Shown here: piece by piece, positions 9,529-20,285 of the stretch
Numbering within the stretch: position 1 is the first letter of the stretch
How the letters are laid out: each line of letters begins with the position of its first letter
Assembly: GCA_020425085.1 (NCBI GenBank)
Contig: JAGQRW010000017.1
Span: 1 to 64,000, forward strand
Direction: 5' to 3'
Length of the DNA: 64,000 nucleotides
Origin: Paracoccaceae bacterium
GTDB taxonomy: Bacteria > Pseudomonadota > Alphaproteobacteria > Rhodobacterales > Rhodobacteraceae
Position numbers and translations under genes: made by a program
Notes under the pieces: generated by a model
Database searches by the model: none
Told to the model about the DNA's origin: nothing
Seen by the model: only the letters and a program-made list of their open reading frames with translations

Positions 9529-10641
9529 ATGAAAACACGTGCCGCCGTCGCGCTTGAGGCCGGAAAGCCGCTTGAAATCATGGAAGTGAACCTTGAAGGC
9601 CCAAAGGCGGGCGAGGTTCTGGTGGAGATCAAGGCAACCGGCATCTGCCATACTGACGAGTTCACCCTATCAGGCGCCGACCCCGAAGGGTTGTTTCCCG
9701 CGATCCTAGGCCACGAAGGCGCCGGTGTGGTGCTGGAGGTCGGGCCGGGTGTCAAATCGCTGCAACCCGGCGATCATGTGATCCCGCTTTACACGCCGGA
9801 ATGCCGCGAATGCGAATACTGCCTCAACCCAAAGACCAACCTTTGTCAGGCGATCCGCACCACGCAAGGCAAGGGGCTGATGCCGGATGGCACCTCGCGG
9901 TTTTCCATGCAGGATGGCACGCCGATCCTGCACTATATGGGCTGTTCCACCTTCGCCAATCACACGGTATTGCCGGAAATTGCGCTGGCCAAGGTGCGCA
10001 AGGACGCACCGTTTGATAAGATTTGCTATATTGGCTGCGGTGTCACCACCGGTATCGGCGCGGTAATCAACACCGCCAAGGTGGAAATTGGCAGTCGGGC
10101 GATCGTGTTCGGTCTGGGCGGTATCGGACTTAATGTTGTACAAGGTTTGCGGCTGGCAGGGGCCGATCAGATCGTCGGTGTCGATCTGAACCCCGGCAAG
10201 GTAGAAATGGCCAAACGCTTTGGCATGACCGACTATGTCAATCCAAAAGATGTGAAGGGCGATCTAGTTGGTCATCTGGTTGAACTAACCGGCGGCGGCG
10301 GCGATTATACCTTTGATGCCACCGGCAATGTCGGCGTCATGCGTATCGCGCTGGAAAGTGCGCACAAAGGCTGGGGCGAAAGTGTGATCATCGGCGTGGC
10401 CCCAGCGGGGGCTGAGATTTCTACCCGCCCGTTCCAGCTTGTTACCGGTCGCGTCTGGCGCGGCACCGCGTTTGGCGGTGCATCCGGGCGGACTGACGTC
10501 CCCAAGATCGTCGATTGGTACATGCAGGGCAAGATCGAGATAGACCCGATGATTACCCATAAACTTAGTTTGGATAATATCAACAAGGGGTTCGATCTGA
10601 TGCATGCGGGCGAAAGCATCCGGGCGGTCGTGGAATATTGA
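9529..10641 (+). CDS. adhI: S-(hydroxymethyl)glutathione dehydrogenase / class III alcohol dehydrogenase
   Basis: Oxidises S-hydroxymethylglutathione, formed from formaldehyde and glutathione, to S-formylglutathione using NAD. The 370-residue zinc alcohol dehydrogenase shows the catalytic zinc ligand region [10 protein letters not shown] near residue 40, [12 protein letters not shown], the structural zinc cysteines [15 protein letters not shown] around residues 90-104, and the NAD-binding [12 protein letters not shown] near residue 190. A GGGAAAAATCCG leader precedes the ATG. Its stop overlaps the TTG start of the NYN gene; fghA, the next pathway step, lies 1.6 kb downstream. Confidence 0.96.
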   Translation: MKTRAAVALEAGKPLEIMEVNLEGPKAGEVLVEIKATGICHTDEFTLSGADPEGLFPAILGHEGAGVVLEVGPGVKSLQPGDHVIPLYTPECRECEYCLNPKTNLCQAIRTTQGKGLMPDGTSRFSMQDGTPILHYMGCSTFANHTVLPEIALAKVRKDAPFDKICYIGCGVTTGIGAVINTAKVEIGSRAIVFGLGGIGLNVVQGLRLAGADQIVGVDLNPGKVEMAKRFGMTDYVNPKDVKGDLVGHLVELTGGGGDYTFDATGNVGVMRIALESAHKGWGESVIIGVAPAGAEISTRPFQLVTGRVWRGTAFGGASGRTDVPKIVDWYMQGKIEIDPMITHKLSLDNINKGFDLMHAGESIRAVVEY

Positions 10642-11372
10642 GCGAACCGGCCAAACGCCCCCTGTTTGCGGTTCTGATCGACGCCGACAACATCCCTGCA
10701 CGTTACGCCGAGGATATCCTGAAGGAGATCGCTGCCTTTGGCGAACCGGCGCTACGGCGTGTCTATGGTGACTGGTCTTCGGGCCAGTTGGCAAGCTGGA
10801 CCAAACAGGTACGCGAACTTGGGCTGGTCGCCCATCAGGAAAGTGCCAATACCAAAGGCAAGAATGCCAGCGATATCGGCCTTGTGATCGACGCTATGGA
10901 CATTTTGCATAGTGGGCGGTTCGATGGCTTTGTGCTGGTATCGTCCGACAGCGACTTTACCGCACTGGCGAACCGCATACGTGAACAGGGGCTGGAAGTG
11001 ATTGGCATTGGCGAGGCGAAAACCCCGGATTCCCTGAAAAACGTCTGTAACCGTTTCATCCGGATTGAAAACATCGCCGAGGTTCCGGAATCGCCAACCG
11101 GCCAAACCGCCGGCAGCAAGTCTGAAAACCCGTCCGGTGCCGTGCCGCTCATTCGCAAGGCAATGGCTGCGATCCCTCAGGATGCCGAATGGTACACGCT
11201 GGGTCAGATTGGCCAATTTCTGACCGTCATCAAGCCGGATTTTGATTCCAGAACCTATGGCTACAGCAAACTCAGCGATCTTGTGCGCAAACTTAGTCAG
11301 TTTGAACTTCGCCAACAGGGCAATCGCCTGGAAATTCGCAAAGCCAAGTCGAAATCGGCAGGCAAAACCTGA
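10638..11372 (+). CDS. NYN domain protein with C-terminal OST-HTH/LOTUS-like domain
   Basis: A 244-residue protein. The N-terminal half is a NYN (PIN-like) putative ribonuclease domain with the conserved acidic residues in [11 protein letters not shown] (residues 10-20), [12 protein letters not shown], and [10 protein letters not shown] near residue 100. The C-terminal third (about residues 165-240, including [24 protein letters not shown] and [13 protein letters not shown]) resembles an OST-HTH/LOTUS RNA-binding domain. The start is TTG, overlapping the adhI stop as TTGA, so expression is probably coupled to adhI. The RNA target is unknown. Confidence 0.85.
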   Translation: MSEPAKRPLFAVLIDADNIPARYAEDILKEIAAFGEPALRRVYGDWSSGQLASWTKQVRELGLVAHQESANTKGKNASDIGLVIDAMDILHSGRFDGFVLVSSDSDFTALANRIREQGLEVIGIGEAKTPDSLKNVCNRFIRIENIAEVPESPTGQTAGSKSENPSGAVPLIRKAMAAIPQDAEWYTLGQIGQFLTVIKPDFDSRTYGYSKLSDLVRKLSQFELRQQGNRLEIRKAKSKSAGKT

Positions 11373-11433
11373 TACCCCGAACCGGTCCTTTGCCCGAATT
11401 CGCCAAACAACCATAAGATGTTCAGGCTCCGAC

Positions 11434-11922
11434 ATGACCCTCACGATCCTTTCAGCTACTACGGATGACCACGCCGCCATCTGGGCCATTCTGAAACCAA
11501 TCTTTCGCGCCGGTGAAACCTATGCCCAACCCTGTGACATTTCCCATGATGCGGCACTGGCCTATTGGCTGGGCGGCATCCACACCGCCTTTGTGGCCCG
11601 GCAGAACGGTCAAACCCTTGGAACCTATTACATTGGTCCGAACCAGCTTGGCGGCGGTGCGCATGTCTGCAACTGCGGCTTTGCCACCGCTGAATCCGCG
11701 CGCGGCAAGGGTGTTGCGCGGGCGATGCTGCTGCATTCCCTGGAAACCGCAAGGCAGCAAGGTTTTCGCGCCATGCAGTTCAATTTCGTAGTTGCCACCA
11801 ACCAAGCCGCGCTGAAGATCTGGTTTGACAACGGTTTTGCCGAGGTTGGCAGATTACCTGGTGCATTCCATCATCCAAGGGACGGCTATGTCGATGCGCT
11901 TGTGCTTTACAAATGCCTTTAG
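11434..11922 (+). CDS. GNAT family N-acetyltransferase
   Basis: A 162-residue acetyltransferase starting MTLTILSATTDDHAAIW. The acetyl-CoA-binding motif A is recognisable in ESARGKGVARAMLLHSLETARQQGF (about residues 88-112), followed by FNFVVATNQAALKIWFDNGFAEVGRLPGAF, the usual end of the fold. The ATG at 11434 matches the beginning of the family fold; an in-frame extension to 11242 overlaps the NYN gene and is not expected. The substrate cannot be told from sequence. Confidence 0.85.
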   Translation: MTLTILSATTDDHAAIWAILKPIFRAGETYAQPCDISHDAALAYWLGGIHTAFVARQNGQTLGTYYIGPNQLGGGAHVCNCGFATAESARGKGVARAMLLHSLETARQQGFRAMQFNFVVATNQAALKIWFDNGFAEVGRLPGAFHHPRDGYVDALVLYKCL

Positions 11923-12248
11923 GCGGGCCGCCCGACCAGGTTTGAGTTGTGGGTCAAGTCAAGCCAGAGACTGGTGATGTTCATTGGCGATGCCTGCCTT
12001 GTCCATATCAACGGGCAAACTCAATTCTTCTATGAACTGGCAAGCAAGACCTGACTAAGTTTGTTTCTTTCTTGTTTTACAAGCCGTATTGTTCAAATTT
12101 TCCTACATGCAGTTACAGCAGAGGTGTATTGTATGAGTTCACGACCATCGGCTGTGTTCCGACCCTGGCTTCGGCAAACGCTGGGGTCAGCGGTTGATCC
12201 ATACAGCAATCCGGGCTAGTCAGAGCTTGGCGAGGACAGGAGCGTTTG
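11923..12248 (+). other. 326-bp gap between the GNAT gene and fghA
   Basis: No recognisable gene. The first third still reads as an open frame without stops that ends at 12052-12054 (…MFIGDACLVHINGQTQ…), which I do not recognise; it could be a gene remnant. From about 12055 to 12125 the DNA is clearly more AT-rich, with a TTTACA-like element, and then comes a short ORF with a GAGGTG site. This AT-rich part is the likely fghA promoter region. Confidence 0.5.
12133..12219 (+). CDS. possible 28-residue small ORF upstream of fghA
   Basis: An ATG at 12133 is preceded by GAGGTG at 12121-12126 (spacing 6) and opens a 28-codon frame beginning MSSRPSAVFRPWLRQ and ending at TAG 12217-12219. It has no recognised homologue and could be a leader peptide or chance. 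It lies 29 bp before fghA. Confidence 0.25.
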   Translation: MSSRPSAVFRPWLRQTLGSAVDPYSNPG

Positions 12249-13079
12249 ATGAAAACCATTTCCGAAAACCGGTGTTTTGACGGCGTGCAGGGGGTTTATT
12301 CCCACAAATCGAAAGTCACGAATTGCGACATGACCTTTGGCCTGTTTCTGCCCCAAGAGGCGCAGCAAGGCAAAGTACCGCTGCTTTGGTATCTGTCCGG
12401 ACTGACCTGCACCCACGAAAACGCCATGGTCAAGGCCGGCGCACAGCTATGGGCCGCCGAACAGGGCATTGCGCTGGTTTTTCCCGATACCTCACCACGT
12501 GGCGAAGGGGTTGCTGACGATGACGATTATGCGCTTGGGCAGGGGGCGGGGTTCTATGTGAACGCCACCCAACAACCCTGGGCACCGCATTTTCAGATGT
12601 GGGACTATATCGCCAGCGATCTGCCATCGGTCCTGTTCAACAGTTTTATGCTGGACGAAGAGGCGCAGGCGATAACCGGACATTCCATGGGCGGGCATGG
12701 CGCGCTGACCATAGCCATGGCGCATCCGGGGCGGTTTCGTTCTGTCTCGGCCTTTGCGCCGATTGCCAGTCCCAGCGCCTCAGACTGGGGGCGGGTGCAG
12801 TTGGTGGCCTATCTTGGCGATGACGAAACCACATGGCAGCGCCACGATTCCACCTTGATGATGCGCAAGGTCGGATTTGACGGGCCAATCCTGATTGATC
12901 AGGGGTCAAATGATCAGTTTTTGGCCAATCTCACCCCCGAAACTCTGGCCGAAGCTATGGCGGCGCGGCGGCAGCAAGGAAGTTTCCGGCTGCAAAAGGG
13001 CTATGACCACAGCTATTTCTTTGTTTCCAGCTTTATGGAAGACCACATCGCCTTTCACGCCGAAGCTCTGTATGCCTGA
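12249..13079 (+). CDS. fghA: S-formylglutathione hydrolase
   Basis: Hydrolyses S-formylglutathione to formate and glutathione, the second step of glutathione-dependent formaldehyde removal. The 276-residue esterase-D-type protein has the nucleophile elbow GHSMGG with Ser146, the LSGLTCTHEN oxyanion-region segment near residue 49, a DQGSNDQFL stretch with the likely acid residue, and KGYDHSYFFVSSF with the likely catalytic His. The ATG at 12249 is chosen over the adjacent in-frame TTG at 12246; AGGAG lies about 7 bases upstream. It works with adhI. Confidence 0.96.
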   Translation: MKTISENRCFDGVQGVYSHKSKVTNCDMTFGLFLPQEAQQGKVPLLWYLSGLTCTHENAMVKAGAQLWAAEQGIALVFPDTSPRGEGVADDDDYALGQGAGFYVNATQQPWAPHFQMWDYIASDLPSVLFNSFMLDEEAQAITGHSMGGHGALTIAMAHPGRFRSVSAFAPIASPSASDWGRVQLVAYLGDDETTWQRHDSTLMMRKVGFDGPILIDQGSNDQFLANLTPETLAEAMAARRQQGSFRLQKGYDHSYFFVSSFMEDHIAFHAEALYA

Positions 13080-13082
13080 ATC

Positions 13083-13538
13083 ATGAGCAGTATTTACGTC
13101 GATGCCGACGCCTGCCCGGTCAAGCCCGAGGCGATCCGGGTTGGTGAACGCCATGGTCTGAAAATCTACATGGTGTCAAACGGTGGCATCCGGCCAAATC
13201 CACATCCACTGGTGGAAACCGTCATCGTTGCCGATGGCCCGGACGTGGCCGATATGTGGATCGCCGAACGCGCGGTTGCTGGTGATGTGGTGGTGACCGG
13301 TGACATTCCGCTGGCGGCAAAATGTGTTGCAAGCGGCGCACGGGTGATCCGCAATGATGGCGAGGTTTTAACCAAGGCCAATATCGGCAACCGTCTGGCA
13401 ACCCGAGACCTGATGAGCGACCTTCGCGCCGCCGATCCGTTTCGTCAGGGCGGCGGGCGGCCATTTTCCAAGGCGGACCGGTCGCGGTTTCTGGATATGC
13501 TGGAGCGCGAGGTCAGAAAGGCCATGCAAGCAAAATGA
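13083..13538 (+). CDS. YaiI/YqxD family (DUF188) protein
   Basis: A 151-residue protein starting [26 protein letters not shown], the characteristic YaiI/UPF0178 beginning. The segments [23 protein letters not shown] and [17 protein letters not shown] are also typical. The fold is PIN-like with conserved aspartates (D7, D9), so a nuclease activity has been suspected for the family, without proof that I know of. It starts 3 bp after fghA and overlaps the next gene by 4 bp. Confidence 0.9.
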   Translation: MSSIYVDADACPVKPEAIRVGERHGLKIYMVSNGGIRPNPHPLVETVIVADGPDVADMWIAERAVAGDVVVTGDIPLAAKCVASGARVIRNDGEVLTKANIGNRLATRDLMSDLRAADPFRQGGGRPFSKADRSRFLDMLEREVRKAMQAK

Positions 13539-14170
13539 GCAACAGCGTGCAGGCCGTGGTTTTCGACATTGGCAATGTTCTGATCAAATGGCAGCCGGAA
13601 CGCTTCTATGACCGGACTATTGGCAGCGACGCCCGCAAGCGCCTGTTTGCGGCGGTCGATCTGCATACCATGAACGAAGAAATCGACCGGGGGCAGGATT
13701 TTTATCAAACGATTCACCAGACCAGCCTTGAACATCCCGACTTTGCCGATGCCATCATGATGTGGCATCATCGCTGGAATGACATTGCGGCACCGGTGAT
13801 TGAGTCAAGCTTTGCCCTGGCGATGGCCCTGAAATCACGCGGTCATGCAATTTTCATCCTTAGCAATATCGGCCAGAAACCGTTTGATCTGGCCATGCGG
13901 CGCAACCCGAGACTGGCGGCGTTTGATCGCATCTTTATTTCCGGCGCACTTGGCGTTGTCAAACCCGACCCCGAAATCTACCAAAAAGTCGAGGATGACA
14001 GCGACATTCCCCCCGCCGGCCTTCTGTTCACCGATGATCGCGCCGAAAACCTGATGGTGGCGGCGGCTCGTGGCTGGCAGACGCATCTTTTTCAATCAGC
14101 CGATACCTTTGCCCGCGCCCTTGTCAAACGCGGCCTGCTGAGCGATGCCAAAACAGAAATTACCTGCTGA
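13535..14170 (+). CDS. HAD superfamily hydrolase
   Basis: A 211-residue HAD-like hydrolase of the YihX/haloacid dehalogenase type. Motif I is [10 protein letters not shown] (residues 7-16), in which the second aspartate is replaced by asparagine; motif II is FILSN, motif III includes VVKPDPEIY, and motif IV is [10 protein letters not shown]. The D-x-G/N variant is common in the YihX and YfnB subgroups. The substrate is probably a small phosphorylated metabolite but cannot be assigned. It ends the fghA-DUF188-HAD run and converges on gyrB. Confidence 0.85.
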   Translation: MSNSVQAVVFDIGNVLIKWQPERFYDRTIGSDARKRLFAAVDLHTMNEEIDRGQDFYQTIHQTSLEHPDFADAIMMWHHRWNDIAAPVIESSFALAMALKSRGHAIFILSNIGQKPFDLAMRRNPRLAAFDRIFISGALGVVKPDPEIYQKVEDDSDIPPAGLLFTDDRAENLMVAAARGWQTHLFQSADTFARALVKRGLLSDAKTEITC

Positions 14171-14190
14171 AGAGGCAGGGTGTTACCGGT

Positions 14191-16629
<2,439 letters not shown>

Positions 16630-16696
16630 TTACCAGATATACGTGTTCAGAAACGGAATGTCACGCATCAGCCACAATATTTTGGGGTTGAATGGA

Positions 16697-17317
16697 TCAA
16701 ATCAACACGATCACCAACGCCACCAGAATCAGCGCCACGCCGGATCCCAGATTGATACGTCTAAGGCCATGATCCGGCGAGATAAGCTTGCGTGCCTTGT
16801 TGAGAAATACCGCCAGCATCAGATTGCCGCAAAGTGGCACCAGCATCGAGACAAGGGTGATGGCGATGATATCCCATTTGGTAACGGTGCGAAGATCGAA
16901 AAATCCCGGCAACACGCCCATATAAAACAGGATCGCCTTGGGATTTCCCAAAATCACCAGCACCCCGGCGGAAAACCCGGCCCAAGCACCGGGCGCGGTC
17001 AGACGGCTATCGCGTTCGATGCGCCTGCCGGCATGGCGGATCAGCAAAATACCCATGACCGTCAGCATGATCGCACCGGTATATCTAAGAAGGATCAGAA
17101 AATCCGCATAGATTGCCACCAGCCAGGCAACCCCGAATATAGCCAGCACCGGCCAGACCGTATCACCAACCACCACCCCCAGCGCCAGCGGCCAGGCGGC
17201 GTGAAAGCCGCCGGAAAGGCCGCGCGCGATGATCGCCGCCCAGACCGGCCCAGGTGTCAGGAAAAGAATAAGTACCGCACCTGCATAAAGTGCCAGTTCA
17301 TAGATCGAAACGGTCAT
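16697..17317 (-). CDS. LysE family translocator
   Basis: A 206-residue membrane protein with about six hydrophobic segments, of the LysE/RhtB amino-acid exporter family. The N-terminal LFLTPGPVWAAIIARGLSGG segment is the family signature. I chose the ATG at 17317 (MTVSIYELALYAGAVL) because AGGA lies just upstream and the protein then begins like other LysE proteins; a longer frame reaches 17365 without family similarity. The substrate is not predictable. Confidence 0.88.
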   Translation of the reverse strand: MTVSIYELALYAGAVLILFLTPGPVWAAIIARGLSGGFHAAWPLALGVVVGDTVWPVLAIFGVAWLVAIYADFLILLRYTGAIMLTVMGILLIRHAGRRIERDSRLTAPGAWAGFSAGVLVILGNPKAILFYMGVLPGFFDLRTVTKWDIIAITLVSMLVPLCGNLMLAVFLNKARKLISPDHGLRRINLGSGVALILVALVIVLI

Positions 17318-17324
17318 GTCGGTC

Positions 17325-17798
17325 CTATCGGTGGAATTCCGGCCGCAGGTAATCCAGCGGAACACTTTTCAAGGTAAGCATCATCAACTGGTGGTAAGAC
17401 ATCCGCCCTTGCGATACCGGCACCAGAACCGCGCGCGCTTCGACATGATCGGGATTCTCGCCCCAGGAATAAAGCAGGCGGTCCGCCATATACGGCTGCA
17501 ACATCACATAGCCGGTTTCAACACAAAATTCCTGCCCGGTGGTGATCTGTTCGCGGAATTCCAGCAAGGCAAGCGTTTCGCGCAAGAACTGCCAGTTGCC
17601 GGTGCATTCCGCCGACGGATAGGCGACGGTGGCACCATCATCGGTCAGAACCACCTCGATCGACCAATGATTGCCATCATTCTGCCAGCCAACACCGGTA
17701 TAGTGGCCCTCGGCATGGATGCGGTCACGCAGATCATTGGCGTTGGTAAGTTGCGGCAAACACAAAAACAGGGTCAACATGATTGCGAGGGTTTTCAT
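17325..17798 (-). CDS. small exported protein of unknown function
   Basis: A 157-residue protein starting MKTLAIMLTLFLCLPQLTNAND, a clear signal peptide. The mature part has two cysteines (AECTGNW and EFCVETG) that could form a disulphide, and ends with LKSVPLDYLRPEFHR. I do not recognise the family. The start at 17798 overlaps the recF stop as ATGA, which suggests translational coupling to recF; the LysE gene follows 7 bp after the stop. Confidence 0.7.
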   Translation of the reverse strand: MKTLAIMLTLFLCLPQLTNANDLRDRIHAEGHYTGVGWQNDGNHWSIEVVLTDDGATVAYPSAECTGNWQFLRETLALLEFREQITTGQEFCVETGYVMLQPYMADRLLYSWGENPDHVEARAVLVPVSQGRMSYHQLMMLTLKSVPLDYLRPEFHR

Positions 17799-18910
17799 GG
17801 CCAATCCAGCTCCTGTATTCTTGATCCATCCTGACCTTCGCCAACCTCAAACAGCCTTGCGCGATGGCTTAGTCCCTCAAACAGCCCCCGGTCGGTAGCG
17901 GTCAGCCATGCCTGCGCGCCAATGGCGCAGATCTCGTCATAAAGGGCGGCGCGGCGATCCGGGTCAAGATGGGCTGCCACCTCATCAAGCAAAATAATCG
18001 GCGGCGCACCGAAATCGGCCGCAAGTGCACGCGCATTGGCCAGGATCAGCGAGATCAGCAACGCTTTCTGTTCACCGGTGGAGCATAGCCGCGCCGGGGT
18101 TTCCTTGGCGGCATATACCGCTGCAAGATCGCTGCGATGCGGCCCGACCAGGGTCCGACCCGCCGCCATGTCCCGGTTGCGGGATTGTTCAAGCGCGGTC
18201 GATAGATCGGCAGCGGTTTCCGGACAATCTTCGGCAGTACGAGTCTCCAGTGACAGCACCGCTGTGGGAAAAGCTGTCTTGGCTGCCGATTGCGCGTCGG
18301 CCAACCGGATCAGCATGAATTTGCGGTTGCCGATGATCGCGGCACCGGCCTCTGCCATGCGGGTTTCCAGTGCACGAAACCAGCCGGGGTTGTTGACGCC
18401 ATCCTTCAACAAGCGGTTGCGTTCACGCATCGCCTTTTCATAGCTGAGCGTTACCTCGGCATGGTCCGGGAAAAAGCTGAGGGTTATCCGGTCAAGAAAA
18501 CGACGCCGGCCATCGGCGCCTTCCAGCCATAGCCGATCCATCGACGGAACCAGCCAGATCACGCGGGCAATCCTGCTCAGCCCGGTCTGTGTCGCCGCCT
18601 TGCCGTCAATCCTGACCTGACGCGCCTGTTCCGGCTCGGCCCATGTTTCAATTTCATGCTGTCGGCCATGACTGGTCAGGCGAGCCGCGATCTTCCAACC
18701 GATCCGTTCGGGCAGTCTGGACAGTTCATCCGCCCCGGCGCGCCGTATACCACGCCCCGGCGACAACAGCGACACCGCCTCAAGAATATTGGTCTTGCCG
18801 GCACCATTGGCACCAAAAAACGCCAACGGTCGCTGATCGGGCAAAATCCGCGCCGATTTATGCGAACGGAAATGCGACAGCGATAATTCCGTCAGGGCAA
18901 GCCCCGGCAA
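17795..18910 (-). CDS. recF: DNA replication and repair protein RecF
   Basis: Loads or supports RecA at single-strand gaps. The 371-residue SMC-like ATPase has Walker A FFGANGAGKTNILEA near residue 35, the signature region CSTGEQKALLISLILANA, and Walker B IILLDEVAAHLDPDRR near residue 310. It starts 4 bp after dnaN, in the conserved dnaA-dnaN-recF order. Confidence 0.97.
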   Translation of the reverse strand: MPGLALTELSLSHFRSHKSARILPDQRPLAFFGANGAGKTNILEAVSLLSPGRGIRRAGADELSRLPERIGWKIAARLTSHGRQHEIETWAEPEQARQVRIDGKAATQTGLSRIARVIWLVPSMDRLWLEGADGRRRFLDRITLSFFPDHAEVTLSYEKAMRERNRLLKDGVNNPGWFRALETRMAEAGAAIIGNRKFMLIRLADAQSAAKTAFPTAVLSLETRTAEDCPETAADLSTALEQSRNRDMAAGRTLVGPHRSDLAAVYAAKETPARLCSTGEQKALLISLILANARALAADFGAPPIILLDEVAAHLDPDRRAALYDEICAIGAQAWLTATDRGLFEGLSHRARLFEVGEGQDGSRIQELDWP

Positions 18911-18914
18911 GATA

Positions 18915-20033
18915 TCAGACCCGCATCGGCATTACGACATAGACTGCAGTTTCGTCGTTACCTTCACGCATCAGGGTCGGATCACCGGATGTGTTGAACA
19001 GGAACACCGCATTTTCGCGATCCACCTGCCCGGCAATTTCCAGCAGATACTTGGCGTTGAAACCGATTTCCAATCGTTCGTCACCATAGGCAACCGCCAG
19101 TTCTTCTTCGGCAGCGCCGCTTTCCGGGGCGTTGACCGACAGGATCAGCCGATCTTCGTCCAGCGCCAGCTTTACGGCGCGTGAGCGTTCGGATGAGACG
19201 GTGGAAACCCGATCGACCGCCTGGGCGAATTCGGCAGCGTCCACTTCCAGCCGGCGGGTGTTGCCGGTGGGAATGACGCGGGTGTAATCGGGAAAGGTGC
19301 CGTCGATGACCTTGGAGGTCAGAGTGATTTCCGGCGTGGCAAAGCGGATCTTGGTTTCCGAAACCGAAACCGCAATCTCGACATCATCATCCTCAAGCAG
19401 TTTGCGCAATTCACCGACGGTTTTACGGGGTACGATCACCCCCGGCATATCCGCGGCACCTTCGGGCAGATCGGCGTCAATGCGCGCAAGCCGATGACCG
19501 TCGGTCGCCACGCACCGCAGCACCTTGCCGCCTGCGGCGTCGGCGGCATGCATGTAAACCCCGTTGAGGTAATAGCGGGTTTCCTCGGTCGAGATGGCAA
19601 ATTTCGACTTGTCGAACAGGCGGCGCAGCACCGGTGCTGCTGCGCTGAAATTGCAGCTATATTCGGACGAGGCCATGACCGGGAAATCTTCGCGCGGCAA
19701 TGTCGCCAGCGAGAAATGCGACCGCCCTGCACGAACCTCCATTCTCCCGGTAGCGCCGTCATCGCTGAGTTCGACAATCGAGCCATCCGGCAGCTTGCGC
19801 ACGATCTCGTGCAGGGTAAGGGCGGCGACGGTTGATGCCCCGGCCCGTTCGACCATCGCGGAGGCCTTGTCGACCACCTCGATATCCAGATCGGTGGCAC
19901 GAAAACTGACGACACTGCCTTCGGCTTCAATCAGGACATTGGCGAGGATCGGAATGGTGTTGCGCCGTTCGACAACCGATTGCGCCTGGCTCATGGCCTT
20001 TAACAGCGCGCCGCGCTCGATACTGACTTTCAT
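18915..20033 (-). CDS. dnaN: DNA polymerase III beta sliding clamp
   Basis: Processivity clamp of the replicative polymerase. The 372 residues cover the three clamp domains; MKVSIERGALLKAMSQAQSVVERRNTIPILANVLIEA is the typical N-terminus and VVMPMRV the typical C-terminus. It is separated from dnaA by a 252-bp gap holding an inverted repeat and a DnaA-box-like site, so it may have its own promoter. Confidence 0.98.
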   Translation of the reverse strand: MKVSIERGALLKAMSQAQSVVERRNTIPILANVLIEAEGSVVSFRATDLDIEVVDKASAMVERAGASTVAALTLHEIVRKLPDGSIVELSDDGATGRMEVRAGRSHFSLATLPREDFPVMASSEYSCNFSAAAPVLRRLFDKSKFAISTEETRYYLNGVYMHAADAAGGKVLRCVATDGHRLARIDADLPEGAADMPGVIVPRKTVGELRKLLEDDDVEIAVSVSETKIRFATPEITLTSKVIDGTFPDYTRVIPTGNTRRLEVDAAEFAQAVDRVSTVSSERSRAVKLALDEDRLILSVNAPESGAAEEELAVAYGDERLEIGFNAKYLLEIAGQVDRENAVFLFNTSGDPTLMREGNDETAVYVVMPMRV

Positions 20034-20071
20034 CTCCCTACTCCTCGTGCAATCGGGGAGGGCAGACTAGC

Positions 20072-20090
20072 TGAATCCCCCCTGGATTCA
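20072..20090. repeat. inverted repeat with two GANTC sites upstream of dnaN
   Basis: TGAATCC-CCCCT-GGATTCA is a perfect 7-bp inverted repeat with a 5-bp spacer. Each arm contains a GANTC site (GAATC and GATTC), the target of the cell-cycle DNA methyltransferase CcrM in alphaproteobacteria. It lies 39-57 bp upstream of the dnaN start. Confidence 0.45.
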
Positions 20091-20102
20091 ATGTTTTTCT
20101 CT

Positions 20103-20111
20103 TTGTTCACA
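20103..20111 (+). promoter_or_regulatory. DnaA-box-like site in the dnaA-dnaN gap
   Basis: TTGTTCACA differs from the consensus TTATNCACA at one position. It is the only such match I found in this gap, so it may serve regulation by DnaA rather than mark an origin. Confidence 0.35.
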
Positions 20112-20285
20112 GGATTTCAGGCAGGGTCAAGCCAGCAACGCGATTGCGGCCCTTGATGCGTGGAAATAGTCGCGGTTTTTGCCTGAAATATCGTTCAGAT
20201 ACGCGGAACCCCGGACGATGCTTCGTGATTTTGTGTTCAGGGGCAGTCTAATCCGAAAACCGGTTGCCGATTTCCGGATCTTGCA

